Origin: an uncultured Oscillospiraceae bacterium
Lineage (GTDB): Bacteria > Bacillota > Clostridia > Oscillospirales > Oscillospiraceae
NCBI GenBank assembly: GCA_947599925.1
Contig: CANQFT010000006.1
Span: forward strand, 1-64,000
Length of the DNA stretch: 64,000 nt
Reading direction: 5' to 3'
The number at the start of each line of letters is the position of its first letter. Within the stretch, counting starts at the first letter, position 1. The notes beneath the pieces are model-generated. The model was given only the letters and a program-made list of their open reading frames with translations. It was not told where the DNA came from and did no database searches. The position numbers were made by a program, and so were the translations under genes. Positions 8,326 to 16,989 of this stretch are shown piece by piece.

Positions 8326-10035
8326 ATGGCGTATATGAAGATGGGCGATCTGCTGGTGTCGGTGGGGCTCATCACCCAGGAGCAGCTGATGGCGGCGCTG
8401 GCGGAGCAGAAGGCCACCCACAGGCGCTTGGGCGAGGTGCTGCTGGACTCCGGCGTGATCACCGAACAGCAGATGATCGAGGCCCTGGAGATGCAGCTGG
8501 GCATCAGCTTCATCGACCTGAGCCGGGTCCAGATCCCCACGGAGCTGGCCCGCCTGGTGCCCAAGTCCCTGGCGAAAAAGCACAGCGTGGTGCCGGTGAA
8601 GGTGGTCAAGGACGAGCTGATCCTGGCCATGGCCGACCCCTTGAACTTTATGGCCATCGAGGACGTCCGCTCCGCCACGCGCAAGCGGGTCACGCCACGC
8701 ATCGCCACCGCCGTGGCGGTGGACCGGGCCATCGCCTCTCTCTACGGAGACGAGGGCGCGGTCCGGGCGCTGGAGGAGATGGCCGCCGCCGAGCGGCCCG
8801 ACCAGAGCGCCGCCGCCACCAGCACCCACGACCTGGACGCCGAGGGCAGCCAGAGCGCGCCCACGGTGCGGCTGGTGAACTCCATTTTGGAGCAGGCGGT
8901 CACTGTCCGGGCCAGCGACATCCATCTGGAGCCCCAGGAAGAGGAGATGCTGGTGCGGATGCGGGTAGACGGTCTTCTGCGCTCCGGCATCACCATTCCC
9001 AGGGACCTGCAGGAGCAGGTCATCTCCCGGCTGAAGGTCATGGGCGGCATGGACATCGCCGAGCGCCGCATTCCCCAGGACGGCCGCGTGGCCGTGCGGG
9101 TGAAGGGGAGCGAGGTGGACCTGCGTGTCTCCACCCTGCCCACCATCCACGGGGAAAAGGTGGTCATCCGACTGCTGGACCGCTCGCTGAAATTACATAA
9201 GCCGGAGGACCTGGGTCTGAGCGGGGACAACCTGAAAAAATACCATACCCTGCTGGAAAACGCCAGCGGCATGGTGCTCATCGTGGGGCCCACCGGCTCC
9301 GGCAAATCCTCCACCATGCAGACCATGATCCGCATCCTGAACACCCCGGAGAGCAACGTGGTCACGCTGGAGGACCCGGTGGAGTACCACATCGACAGGG
9401 TGAACCAGGTCCAGATCAACGAAAAGACCGGCATGACCTTCGCCAGCGGCCTGCGCTCCATTCTGCGCCAGGACCCGGACGTCATCGCCGTGGGCGAGAT
9501 CCGGGACGGCGAGACCGCCGAGATCGCCATGCGCTCGGCCATCACCGGGCACCTGGTGCTCTCCACCATCCACGCCAACGACACCTTGGCGGGCATCAAC
9601 CGTCTGCTGGACATGGGGGTGGAACCCTATCTGATCGGCGACGCCCTCAAGGGCATGATCTCCCAGCGGCTGGTGCGGCGGCTGTGCCCCCAGTGCAGGG
9701 AAGAGGTCATGGCCAACGAGGACGAACTGCGCTGGATGGGACTGCCGCCGGGCACCCAGCAGAAGATATACCACGCCAAGGGCTGTCCCCACTGCTACCA
9801 CACCGGCTACCAAGGGCGCATGGGCATCTTCGAGGTGCTGGTCCTCTCCCGCCGGGCCAAAATGATGATCTCCGAGGGCCGCTCCAAGGCAGAGCTGATG
9901 GAGCAGCTGCAAAAGGAGGACTTCACCACCCTGCGGGAAAACTGCGTCAAGCTGGTGCTGGAGGGCGTGACCACCATCGAGGAGGGCGTCCGCACCGTCA
10001 ATTCCACCGAGGAGGTGCCCAATGCTTCCGCTTAA
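8326..10035 (+). CDS. pilB: Type IV pilus extension ATPase PilB (GspE family)
   Basis: A hexameric cytoplasmic ATPase that powers pilin polymerisation at the PilC platform. In 569 residues there is an N-terminal MshEN-type domain (about 1-150, MGDLLVSVGLITQEQL). The ATPase core follows, with Walker A GPTGSGKSST near residue 322, an Asp box and Walker B around DPDVIAVGEIRDGET near 383, and His box HANDT. The zinc tetracysteine CPQC...CPHC spans about 454-490. The open frame continues 93 bases upstream, but ATG 8326 is preceded by AGGGGGTGG at the right distance and begins the conserved domain. The stop overlaps pilT by 14 bases, implying translational coupling. First gene of the pil operon. 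Confidence 0.95.
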   Translation: MAYMKMGDLLVSVGLITQEQLMAALAEQKATHRRLGEVLLDSGVITEQQMIEALEMQLGISFIDLSRVQIPTELARLVPKSLAKKHSVVPVKVVKDELILAMADPLNFMAIEDVRSATRKRVTPRIATAVAVDRAIASLYGDEGAVRALEEMAAAERPDQSAAATSTHDLDAEGSQSAPTVRLVNSILEQAVTVRASDIHLEPQEEEMLVRMRVDGLLRSGITIPRDLQEQVISRLKVMGGMDIAERRIPQDGRVAVRVKGSEVDLRVSTLPTIHGEKVVIRLLDRSLKLHKPEDLGLSGDNLKKYHTLLENASGMVLIVGPTGSGKSSTMQTMIRILNTPESNVVTLEDPVEYHIDRVNQVQINEKTGMTFASGLRSILRQDPDVIAVGEIRDGETAEIAMRSAITGHLVLSTIHANDTLAGINRLLDMGVEPYLIGDALKGMISQRLVRRLCPQCREEVMANEDELRWMGLPPGTQQKIYHAKGCPHCYHTGYQGRMGIFEVLVLSRRAKMMISEGRSKAELMEQLQKEDFTTLRENCVKLVLEGVTTIEEGVRTVNSTEEVPNASA

Positions 10036-11134
10036 CGACTTGATCGCCCTGGCCAAAGAGCGCCGCACCAGCGATGTACATATCTGCCCCGGACTGCCTG
10101 TGCGCTTCCGCGTGGACGGCGAGCTGGAGGACATGGACCCCCAACCCCTGACGGCGGAGGAGACCATGGCCTACGCGCGGGAGATGGCCCCGCAGAGCGC
10201 GCTGGACGGCCCCGGAGAGTGGGACCTGGCCATCACTTTCCCAGGCCCCATCCGCTGCCGCGTGAACATCTTTCGCCAGCGGTTGGGGGTGTCGGCGGCC
10301 ATCCGGCTGCTCTCGGAGAAGATCCCGGAACTGGACGACCTGGCCCTGCCGCCGGCGGTGAGCCGTCTGCCGGAACTGAACAAGGGCCTGGTGCTGGTCA
10401 CAGGCGAGACGGGCTCCGGCAAATCCACCACGCTGGCCTCCATCCTGGAGCGCATCAACCAGACCAAGCGCTGTCACATCGTCACCATGGAGGACCCCAT
10501 CGAGTACGTCTACCAGCCGAAGAAGTGCGTCATCAGCCAGCGGGAGATCGGCCTGCACACCGACAGCTACGCCAACGCCCTGCGGGCCGTGCTCCGGGAA
10601 GACCCGGACGTGATCCTCATCGGCGAGATGCGGGACAACGACACCATCGAGACCGCCCTCACCGCCGCCGAGACGGGCCATCTGGTCTTTGCCACCCTCC
10701 ACGTGGGTTCCGCCGCCGAGACGGTGGACCGCATCGTCACCGTGTTCCCCGCCGAGCGGCAGCAGCAGATCCGCTTGCAGCTGAGCACCACGCTGATGGC
10801 GGTCCTGTCCCAACAGCTGCTGCCCCGCAAGTTCCAGGGACGGGTGGCCGCCTGCGAGATGATGGTGGTCAATTCCGCCATCCGCGCCCTGATCCGCGAG
10901 GGGAAAACGCCCCAGATCGAGAGCACCCTCTCCACCTCCGCCAGCGAGGGGTCGCTGACGATGGACAACTGTATTTTGGACCTCTACCGCAAGCATATCA
11001 TCTCCGGGGAGACGGCGGTGGCCGCCGCCAGGGATACGGAGAATATGCGAAAGAACACCACCTCCGGCGGCGCCGCCGGGTTCCAGGCCCCGCCGCCGGA
11101 CTGGTCTCCGGCGGAGAACCGGCCGAAGATCTGA
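10022..11134 (+). CDS. pilT: Type IV pilus retraction ATPase PilT
   Basis: A 370-residue PilT/GspE-superfamily ATPase that depolymerises the pilus and drives retraction (twitching, adhesion under force). Features are an N-terminal PAS-like domain, Walker A GETGSGKSTT (about 127-136), EDPIEYVY Asp box, Walker B region DPDVILIGEMRDNDT, and the His box TLHVGSAAETVDRI typical of PilT. It lacks the zinc tetracysteine of PilB, which separates the two. The C-terminal tail of about 35 residues is rich in Pro, Gly and Ala and probably unstructured. It starts inside the end of pilB. Confidence 0.94.
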   Translation: MLPLNDLIALAKERRTSDVHICPGLPVRFRVDGELEDMDPQPLTAEETMAYAREMAPQSALDGPGEWDLAITFPGPIRCRVNIFRQRLGVSAAIRLLSEKIPELDDLALPPAVSRLPELNKGLVLVTGETGSGKSTTLASILERINQTKRCHIVTMEDPIEYVYQPKKCVISQREIGLHTDSYANALRAVLREDPDVILIGEMRDNDTIETALTAAETGHLVFATLHVGSAAETVDRIVTVFPAERQQQIRLQLSTTLMAVLSQQLLPRKFQGRVAACEMMVVNSAIRALIREGKTPQIESTLSTSASEGSLTMDNCILDLYRKHIISGETAVAAARDTENMRKNTTSGGAAGFQAPPPDWSPAENRPKI

Positions 11135-11171
11135 GGCGCGGGGCCCGCGCCGGGAGAGGAGGGAGCTTCCC

Positions 11172-12386
11172 TTGAACACCTACAAATACCGCGCCAGAGG
11201 GCTGGACAGCGGCAAGAGCGTCAGCGGCGTGATCCAGGCGTACAGCGAGTACGAGGCCGTGGCCCAGATCAAGGCCCAGGACATGGTCGTGGAAAAGATC
11301 ACCCTGATGACGGAAAAGCAGGGGGTCCACGTGGACCTGAACGAGCCCTTGTGGGTGAGCGACAAGGTCCTCTCCCTCACCGCCAGCCAGTTCGCCATCA
11401 TGCTCCGGGCCGGTCTGCCCATGGGCAAGGTGGTCCAGCTCATCGCCGACCAGACCAGCGACAAGCTGATGAAAAAGATACTCACCGCCTGCGCCGCGGA
11501 CGTCTCGGCGGGCTATTCCCTGGCCCAGAGCCTGGAGAAAAACGGGAAGAAGATCCCCGCCGCCTTTATCGAGACCGTCCGGGCCGGCGAGGAGTCCGGC
11601 GCGCTGGAGGTGTGCTTCGCCCGGCTGAAGGATTACTACGACAAGGCCCACAAGATCAAGCGCAAGGTGAAGTCCGCCCTCACCTACCCCGTCATCCTCA
11701 TCATCCTGGCCGTGGTGGTGGTGGGCATCGTGATGGTGGCGCTGGTGCCCGGTATGCTCGATATGTTCTCAAACGCCGGGGAAGCCCTGCCCCTGCCCAC
11801 CCGTATTTTGATGGTGGTGTCCGACTTCTTCGTGGCCTGGTGGCCGGTGCTGTTGGGGGCCCTGGCCGCCATAGCCATTGGCGTCAAAGTATACGGCAAG
11901 ACCCCCAACGGGGCGCTGAACATGGCGAAAATGAAGCTGAAGGTCCCGGTCATCAAGAACATCTCCGTGATGAACGCCGCCAGCCAGTTCGCCAACACCC
12001 TGTGCGTTCTGCTCACCGCCGGACTGCCCATCACGCGGGTGGTCTCCATCACCAGCCGGGTGATGGACAACGTGGCCGTGGGCAAGACCTTGGACCAGGC
12101 CGTGACCCAGCTGGAGGAGGGCAGACGGCTGGCGTCGGCCATGCGGGGCAACCCCTACCTGCCGCCTATGCTGTTGGAGATGGTGGCCGTGGGGGAGGAG
12201 ACGGGCGCGCTGGAGGCGACCATGGCCACCATCGGCGCCTACTATGACGACGAGGCCGCCGCCGCCTCGGAGAAGGCCCTGGGGATGCTGGAGCCCATGA
12301 TCACCATCTTCCTGGGGGTCTTTATCGGCTTTATCGTCCTGGCCATCTATATGCCCATGTTCTCCATGGAGACCATGATCGGCTAA
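11172..12386 (+). CDS. pilC: Type IV pilus inner-membrane platform protein PilC (GspF family)
   Basis: A polytopic membrane protein on which PilB and PilT act. In 404 residues there are two T2SSF domains: about 65-190 (SLTASQFAIMLRAGLPMGKVV) and 265-390 (NAASQFANTLCVLLTAGLPITRVV). Hydrophobic helices lie at about 170-195, 215-240 and 375-400. The start is TTG at 11172 behind GAGGAGGGAGC; the residues MNTYKYRARGLDSGK match the usual PilC N-terminus. 37 bases separate it from pilT. Confidence 0.94.
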   Translation: MNTYKYRARGLDSGKSVSGVIQAYSEYEAVAQIKAQDMVVEKITLMTEKQGVHVDLNEPLWVSDKVLSLTASQFAIMLRAGLPMGKVVQLIADQTSDKLMKKILTACAADVSAGYSLAQSLEKNGKKIPAAFIETVRAGEESGALEVCFARLKDYYDKAHKIKRKVKSALTYPVILIILAVVVVGIVMVALVPGMLDMFSNAGEALPLPTRILMVVSDFFVAWWPVLLGALAAIAIGVKVYGKTPNGALNMAKMKLKVPVIKNISVMNAASQFANTLCVLLTAGLPITRVVSITSRVMDNVAVGKTLDQAVTQLEEGRRLASAMRGNPYLPPMLLEMVAVGEETGALEATMATIGAYYDDEAAAASEKALGMLEPMITIFLGVFIGFIVLAIYMPMFSMETMIG

Positions 12387-12397
12387 GGTTTCATACG

Positions 12398-12414
12398 CGG
12401 GGCAGACCTCCCCG
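12398..12414 (+). promoter_or_regulatory. Short hairpin between pilC and pilA
   Basis: CGGGG/CCCCG stem with a 7-base loop in the 70-base gap before pilA. No T-run follows. It could be an mRNA processing or 5'-stabilising element for the pilA message. I see no clear promoter here. Confidence 0.3.
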
Positions 12415-12456
12415 TGATGGAATACATCATCAATCATTTCAAAGGAGGAAAAGAGT

Positions 12457-12780
12457 ATGAAAAAGGTCAACAAGAGGAAGGGCTTTACCCTTGCCGAGCT
12501 GCTGGTGGTCATCGCCATCCTGGCCATCCTGGTGGCTGTCGCGGTGCCTGTGTTCACCAGCCAGCTGGACAGGGCCAATGAGACGGTGAAGGAGGCCAAC
12601 TACCGCGCCGCTGAATCCGCCGCCATGGTCGATTACCTGTCGAACAACAGAAGTGGTGTTCAGTACTATGAGTACTCGGTAGACGAAGACACTCATGAGC
12701 TGAAGGTCGAGGAGCCGAAGACCTCTGGCACGGAGGGCGCGCTCACCAATACGACCGGCGTTGTTAAGGTCGGCGGCTAA
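12457..12780 (+). CDS. pilA: Major type IV pilin (type IVa prepilin)
   Basis: A 107-residue prepilin. The short basic leader MKKVNKRKG is cut after Gly9 by the prepilin peptidase. Mature residue 1 is Phe and mature residue 5 is Glu14, as in canonical FTLxE pilins, and an unbroken hydrophobic helix follows. The globular part (about 60 residues) is very small and acidic for a major pilin and has no cysteine. It is preceded by AAAGGAGG. The following intergenic hairpins suggest pilA is made in excess over pilD. It is called major because it is the only canonical short prepilin between pilC and pilD; this is inference. Confidence 0.9.
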   Translation: MKKVNKRKGFTLAELLVVIAILAILVAVAVPVFTSQLDRANETVKEANYRAAESAAMVDYLSNNRSGVQYYEYSVDEDTHELKVEEPKTSGTEGALTNTTGVVKVGG

Positions 12781-12804
12781 TTCCCACGCATTTGTCTCTT
12801 CTCC

Positions 12805-12872
12805 GGGGCGCTTCGGCGCCCCGGCGGAGGAAAGGGGCCAGAGGACGCTCTGACCCCTTTCCCCCGCCGGGG
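12805..12872 (+). promoter_or_regulatory. Stacked, mutually exclusive hairpins between pilA and pilD
   Basis: A 7-bp stem GGGGCGC-TTCG-GCGCCCC with a stable TTCG tetraloop (12805-12822) overlaps the left arm of a larger hairpin at 12819-12872. In the larger one CCCCGGCGG and GGAAAGGGG pair with CCCCTTTCC and CCGCCGGGG around an inner CAGAG/CTCTG stem. No T-run follows, so it is a candidate 3' stabiliser, attenuator or processing site that would raise pilin level over the downstream genes. Confidence 0.6.
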
Positions 12873-12917
12873 ACCTCCTTTCCCGGCGAGAGGAAAAACC
12901 ATGAGGAGAAAACGGCT

Positions 12918-13703
12918 ATGCCTGACTATTTCGGCCCGTTTCTCACGGCCTACGCCCTCTTTCTGGCCTTTGTGCTGGGGGCCTGCGTGGGCAGTTTTCT
13001 GGACTGCAGCGCCGGGCGCTATGTCCGCAAGGTCCCCTACCTCACCGGCCGCTCCCGCTGTGACAGCTGCGGCGCCACCCTGGACGTGCTGGACCTGGTC
13101 CCCGTGGTCAGCTATCTGGCCCGGCGGGGCCGCTGCCGCCACTGCGGGGCCAGGATCGGCCCCAGGTGCCTGGTGACGGAGACGGTGACGGCGCTGGTCT
13201 ATCTGACCACCCTGTGGGCGCTGGGCCTCTCCCTCCAGACGGTGGAGGCGCTGGCGCTGGAGAGCTGTCTTATCTGGCTGGCGCTGGTGGACTGGGACAC
13301 CATGGAGCTGCCCAACGGGCCCATGGCGGCAGGGTGCACGATCTTTCTGGCCTTTCTGCCCGCCCATCCCGACCCCGTCCGCCGCCTCTGGTGGGGCGCG
13401 CTGGGCGCTCTGGCCATCGGCGGGGGCGTGCTGGCGGTGAGCCTGATCGCCGACCGGGTGCTGGGCCGGGAGAGCATGGGCGGCGGAGATGTGAAACTGC
13501 TGGGTCTGCTGGGGCTCTATCTGGGGCCGGACGGCGGGCTGCTGCTGTTGATCGCGGCCTGTGTGACGGGGCTTGTTCTGGCCGCGGCGCTGAGAGCGGG
13601 CCGGGGCAGGGAGTTCCCCTTTGGCCCGGCCATCGCCCTGGCCGCCTGGCCGTGTCTGCTGGTGGGCCAGCGGGTGTTGGACTGGTATCTGGGGCTGTTT
13701 TAG
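12918..13703 (+). CDS. pilD: Prepilin peptidase / N-methyltransferase PilD
   Basis: A membrane aspartic protease that cuts the leader of all prepilins in the operon and N-methylates the new N-terminus. 261 residues with about eight hydrophobic segments. The N-terminal cytoplasmic loop has the zinc CxxC pairs CDSC and CRHC. The GxGD-family aspartates are in LVDWDTMELPN and MGGGDVKLLG. The open frame continues upstream through the hairpin region, but ATG 12918 has a GAGGAGA site nine bases ahead and begins the family-typical sequence. Confidence 0.93.
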   Translation: MPDYFGPFLTAYALFLAFVLGACVGSFLDCSAGRYVRKVPYLTGRSRCDSCGATLDVLDLVPVVSYLARRGRCRHCGARIGPRCLVTETVTALVYLTTLWALGLSLQTVEALALESCLIWLALVDWDTMELPNGPMAAGCTIFLAFLPAHPDPVRRLWWGALGALAIGGGVLAVSLIADRVLGRESMGGGDVKLLGLLGLYLGPDGGLLLLIAACVTGLVLAAALRAGRGREFPFGPAIALAAWPCLLVGQRVLDWYLGLF

Positions 13704-13708
13704 GCCCG

Positions 13709-13725
13709 CCCGCGCTGCGCGCGGG
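13709..13725 (+). other. Small hairpin between pilD and pilM
   Basis: CCCGCGC-TGC-GCGCGGG, a 7-bp perfect stem directly after the pilD stop, without a T-run. Probably an mRNA processing or stabilising structure. Confidence 0.35.
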
Positions 13726-13760
13726 AATGGAGAGACCCTGAGGAGAGGAGTTGGACGTGT

Positions 13761-14738
13761 ATGAGCCAGGTACAGCTGGGCATCGACATCGGAAACCGCA
13801 GTGTCCATATGGTGGAATGGGACGGCAAGCGCGTGCGGGAGTCGGTGGTGGAGCCCCTGCCCGAAGGACTGGTGAAGGAGGGGCGCATCGTCTCCCCGGC
13901 GGCCATGGCCGACTTTCTCAAGGGCGTGAAAAAGACCCACAAGCTCCGGACCAAGGAGGTATCTCTGGCGCTGCACTCCACAGAGTGCTTCTGCCGCCGG
14001 TTCGACGTGCCCGCCATGACCCACCAGCAGTTGAAGGTCAACCTGTCCTACGAGTTCCGGGACTTTATCACCCAGGAGAAGGAGAAGTATTTTTACGACT
14101 ACGCCGTGCTGGGGCAGTTGGAGGAGGGGAAGCGGCTGGACCTGATGGCCGCCGCCACCGCCAAGGAGACCATCGCCATGTATGAGGACATCCTCCGCAA
14201 AGCGGGCTTCAAGCTCAAGGTCGCCATCCCCGACGAGATCGCCTATGTCAACGCCCTGGCCGGCTTTGGCGGCGAGACCGCCGACCAGGGCAGCAGGTGC
14301 GTTCTGGACCTGGGCCACGCGGCGGTGAACATCCATATGTTCCGCCAGGGGCGCCACCAGATGGGCCGCGGGCTGGACTACGGCTGCGCCGCGCTGGACG
14401 ACGTGATCGCCGAGCATTTCTCCGTGGCCCCCTATCTGGCCTGCGGATACCGGGAGACCGACTACCAGGACTGCCAGAAGTTGGAGCGGTGCCAGGAGAT
14501 CTACAACTTCATCGCCCTGGAGGTGCTGAAGGCGGTGAACTACTACAATTACAGCAACGCCGAACAGCCGGTGGAGTCGGTGTGCTGCTGTGGCGGCGGG
14601 GTCCATATCGCGCCGCTGGTGGAGGCGCTGGAGAGCACTTTGAGCGTGCCCGTCCGGGGCTGGGAGGCGCTGCTGCCCGCGCTGGAGCGGGAGCCGGCGT
14701 CGCTGTTGGCGCTGGGCGCGGCGCTGCAAAGGGGGTGA
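13761..14738 (+). CDS. pilM: Type IV pilus assembly protein PilM (actin-like)
   Basis: A 325-residue cytoplasmic actin-fold protein that binds the N-terminus of PilN and links the PilNO alignment complex to the ATPase. The phosphate-1 motif LGIDIGNRSVHMVEW opens the protein, and a second nucleotide-binding stretch CVLDLGHAAVNIHMF lies at about 177-191. The glycine-rich CCCGGGVHIAPL is near 276. Length and gene order (pilM-N-O) match type IVa systems. It sits behind GAGGAGAGGAG. Confidence 0.87.
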   Translation: MSQVQLGIDIGNRSVHMVEWDGKRVRESVVEPLPEGLVKEGRIVSPAAMADFLKGVKKTHKLRTKEVSLALHSTECFCRRFDVPAMTHQQLKVNLSYEFRDFITQEKEKYFYDYAVLGQLEEGKRLDLMAAATAKETIAMYEDILRKAGFKLKVAIPDEIAYVNALAGFGGETADQGSRCVLDLGHAAVNIHMFRQGRHQMGRGLDYGCAALDDVIAEHFSVAPYLACGYRETDYQDCQKLERCQEIYNFIALEVLKAVNYYNYSNAEQPVESVCCCGGGVHIAPLVEALESTLSVPVRGWEALLPALEREPASLLALGAALQRG

Positions 14739-14743
14739 GGGCC

Positions 14744-15319
14744 ATGGCGAAAAAGGAAAAGGCGGTGGCCTCCAAAACGACGCTGAATCTGGCCATGCGG
14801 GAGCGGGACCTGGCCAAGAGCCCCGTGGTGGCCCTGCCGGTCATCGTGGTCATCGCGCTGGTGGCGGCGCTGGTGAGTTGGGGCGTGGGAAGCCAGCTGG
14901 CCCGTGTCACCGCCGCCCAGCAAGAGGTGGACCAGATGCGGGAGACTGTGGAGACCCTGCGGGCGGGCTACGCCGACTACGACCAGGTGCGGGAGGAGTA
15001 CAACCGCTATACCTACAAGGATTTTGACCGTACCATCGCCGACCGGCTGGATGTGCTGAGCCTGATGGAGCGGCAGGTCTACCCGGTGTGCGCGGTGCGG
15101 AGCTTCGCCGTGGCCGGACGGCAGATGTCGCTGGTGCTGGAGGGGTTGACCCTGGAGAGCACCTCCAGCCTGATCACCCGCCTCAACGCCGAGGAGATGG
15201 TGGACTCGGTGAGCGTCAGCGTGTACGACGCCACCTCCGATTCCGGGACCACCTATCCGCTGACCAATATGGTCATCGTGCTGGCCGACGCCAGCGAGAG
15301 CGAGGAGGTGGCCAAGTAA
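14744..15319 (+). CDS. pilN: PilN-like type IV pilus alignment protein
   Basis: A 191-residue single-pass membrane protein. The short cytoplasmic N-terminus (AKKEKAVASKTTLNLAMRER) is the expected PilM-binding part. The membrane helix is at about 30-50, a coiled coil at about 55-80, and a small alpha/beta domain ends the protein (SLVLEGLTLESTSSLITRL). The family is poorly conserved, so the assignment rests on topology and on its place between pilM and a pilO-like gene. The start five bases after the pilM stop is chosen for its GGGGGTGAGG site; the longer upstream frame is a shadow of pilM. Confidence 0.75.
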   Translation: MAKKEKAVASKTTLNLAMRERDLAKSPVVALPVIVVIALVAALVSWGVGSQLARVTAAQQEVDQMRETVETLRAGYADYDQVREEYNRYTYKDFDRTIADRLDVLSLMERQVYPVCAVRSFAVAGRQMSLVLEGLTLESTSSLITRLNAEEMVDSVSVSVYDATSDSGTTYPLTNMVIVLADASESEEVAK

Positions 15320-15927
15320 TGCTGATGCGGAACTTTACCCGCAGGGAAAAGGTCCTGCTGGTGATCCTGGGGCTGGTGCTGTTGGTGGGGCTCTACTTCC
15401 TGTGCGTCCAGCGGCCCGTGGAGGACAGGCTGGCGGCGCTGGAGTTGGAGAAGGAGGATCTGGAGCTGGACACCACCGTGGCCACGACCATGCTGGCCCA
15501 GCGAAATGAGATGCGGGCCGAGCTGGACGAGATCTTCGCCATGCCCAAGGACCAGATCACGGTCATGCCGGCCTATGACAATCTGGAGACGCTGATGGTC
15601 CAGTTTGACAGCATTTTCATGGGTCTGGAGCCCAAGCTCAGCTTCCCTGAGGTCCGGTTTGAAGAGGGCGTGGCCACCCGGCCCATCGAGTTTGAGTTCG
15701 ACGCCCCCAGCTATGACCAGGCCAGGGCCATCCTGACCCGTCTGACCCGCACGGGCCAGCGGTCCCTGCTGGACGGGCTGTCCATCCAGCCCATGGAGCG
15801 GGAGAGCTCCGGCCGCGGCCAGACCGCCAACGGGGACATCAAGACGGGCGCGGTGTCGGTCCGGGGCACCATCTACTTCTACGAGCTGGCCCCGGAGAGC
15901 CTGAAAAGTGAGGCGGAGGAGAAATGA
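15319..15927 (+). CDS. pilO: PilO-like type IV pilus alignment protein
   Basis: 202 residues: a basic N-terminus, one membrane helix at about 11-28, a heptad-like coiled coil (DRLAALELEKEDLELD), and a C-terminal ferredoxin-like domain. This is the standard PilO layout and would heterodimerise with PilN. The start overlaps the pilN stop (TAATG), a sign of translational coupling. Primary sequence similarity is weak, and the call depends on operon position. Confidence 0.75.
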   Translation: MLMRNFTRREKVLLVILGLVLLVGLYFLCVQRPVEDRLAALELEKEDLELDTTVATTMLAQRNEMRAELDEIFAMPKDQITVMPAYDNLETLMVQFDSIFMGLEPKLSFPEVRFEEGVATRPIEFEFDAPSYDQARAILTRLTRTGQRSLLDGLSIQPMERESSGRGQTANGDIKTGAVSVRGTIYFYELAPESLKSEAEEK

Positions 15928-16625
15928 GGCGGGCGGCCAGGAAACTGAAGAGCAGACGGGGCGCCTCCATCATCATCGCGCTGTTGGTGATGTTGATCTG
16001 CATCACCGCCGGGACCGCGGCCCTCACCGCCGCCAGCGCCAACGCCGGGCGATACACCCACATGGCGGAGGACCAGCAGCGCTATCTGGCCGTGTCCTCG
16101 GCGGTGAAATTGATCCGCGGGGAGCTGTGCGGCAGGAACTTCACCGCCATGGCCGAGATGGAGGAGAACCGGCTGCCCAGCGACGAGACCGAACAGCCCA
16201 CCTTCCAGCTGGATGTGACCAGCTCCTATGACGGCGTTTTTGAGCCCTGGCTCAAGGAGCCGCTGGAGGAGCTGTTCCGGGCCGACGCCGTGCCGGAGGA
16301 GTGGTGGGCCAACGCGGGTCTGGCCTTTCCCACCGCGGCGGGCGGGACGACGTATTCCGGCCTCGCCGTGGAGACCGACAGCGACGAGCCCCTGCTGGGG
16401 CAGGTGCGGTGGGAACTCAAGCTGGAGGAGGATTACACCATCACCGCCCGTTTCTGGCTGGAGGACGATGGCGAGCGCTATTACCCCACCGTCCTCACCC
16501 TTCCCGCCGCCGTGGAGGAGACCACCTCCGACCCCCAGCGCGTGGGCGCGGGCCAGCGGTGGCGCACCACCAAGACCCTGACGGCGCGCTGGGACGAGGC
16601 GGAGGCCGTGATCGGCCAAGGTTGA
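15924..16625 (+). CDS. PilX/GspK-like minor pilin lacking Glu5
   Basis: A 233-residue protein with a prepilin-like leader MRRAARKLKSRRG followed by ASIIIALLVMLICITAGTAAL. If cut after Gly13, mature residue 5 is Ile, not Glu. Loss of Glu5 is known for GspK, the tip pseudopilin of type II secretion. The RRGASIIIALLVM start also resembles PilX N-terminal domains. The globular domain contains GRYTHMAEDQQRYLAVSSAVKLIRGE and is otherwise unrecognised. It overlaps the pilO stop by four bases (ATGA). A priming or tip role is inferred. Confidence 0.7.
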   Translation: MRRAARKLKSRRGASIIIALLVMLICITAGTAALTAASANAGRYTHMAEDQQRYLAVSSAVKLIRGELCGRNFTAMAEMEENRLPSDETEQPTFQLDVTSSYDGVFEPWLKEPLEELFRADAVPEEWWANAGLAFPTAAGGTTYSGLAVETDSDEPLLGQVRWELKLEEDYTITARFWLEDDGERYYPTVLTLPAAVEETTSDPQRVGAGQRWRTTKTLTARWDEAEAVIGQG

Positions 16626-16657
16626 GAGAGAACGCAGGAGAGGAGGCGCCTTTATCC

Positions 16658-16987
16658 ATGACACCAAAACCCAGAGCCCGCCGGGGCGAGACCCTGGTGG
16701 AAGTGTTGGTGGCTCTTTTGGTGGTGAGCCTGTCGGTCTGTCTGCTGGCCACCATGGTGGGCACCTCCATGTCCATCAACGCCAAAATGCGCCAGGCAGA
16801 CAGCGGCGAGGGCGGCTTTTACCCGGCGCTGTCCGCCGTGGAGTCCCACGCGTTTGACCACGATACCGACCAGCCCCTGGCCGTCCGGGTCACAGGAGGG
16901 CCCACCGGACCGCTGGAGCTGGAGGACGTTTACAGCTACACTTCCACCGGCCAGGGCGCTCTGACGGCCTACGGCAAGGAGGGGTGA
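16658..16987 (+). CDS. Small minor prepilin (PilV/GspI-like)
   Basis: A 109-residue prepilin with leader MTPKPRARRG, cleavage after Gly10, Glu at mature residue 5 (ETLVE), then a hydrophobic helix VLVALLVVSLSVCLLATMV. The VEVLVALLVVS pattern is typical of PilV/GspI-type minor pilins. The globular domain is only about 75 residues. It stands behind GGAGAGGAGG. The GTG/ATG of the next gene lies directly at its end, so the minor pilins are probably translated together. Confidence 0.8.
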   Translation: MTPKPRARRGETLVEVLVALLVVSLSVCLLATMVGTSMSINAKMRQADSGEGGFYPALSAVESHAFDHDTDQPLAVRVTGGPTGPLELEDVYSYTSTGQGALTAYGKEG

Positions 16988-16989
16988 GC

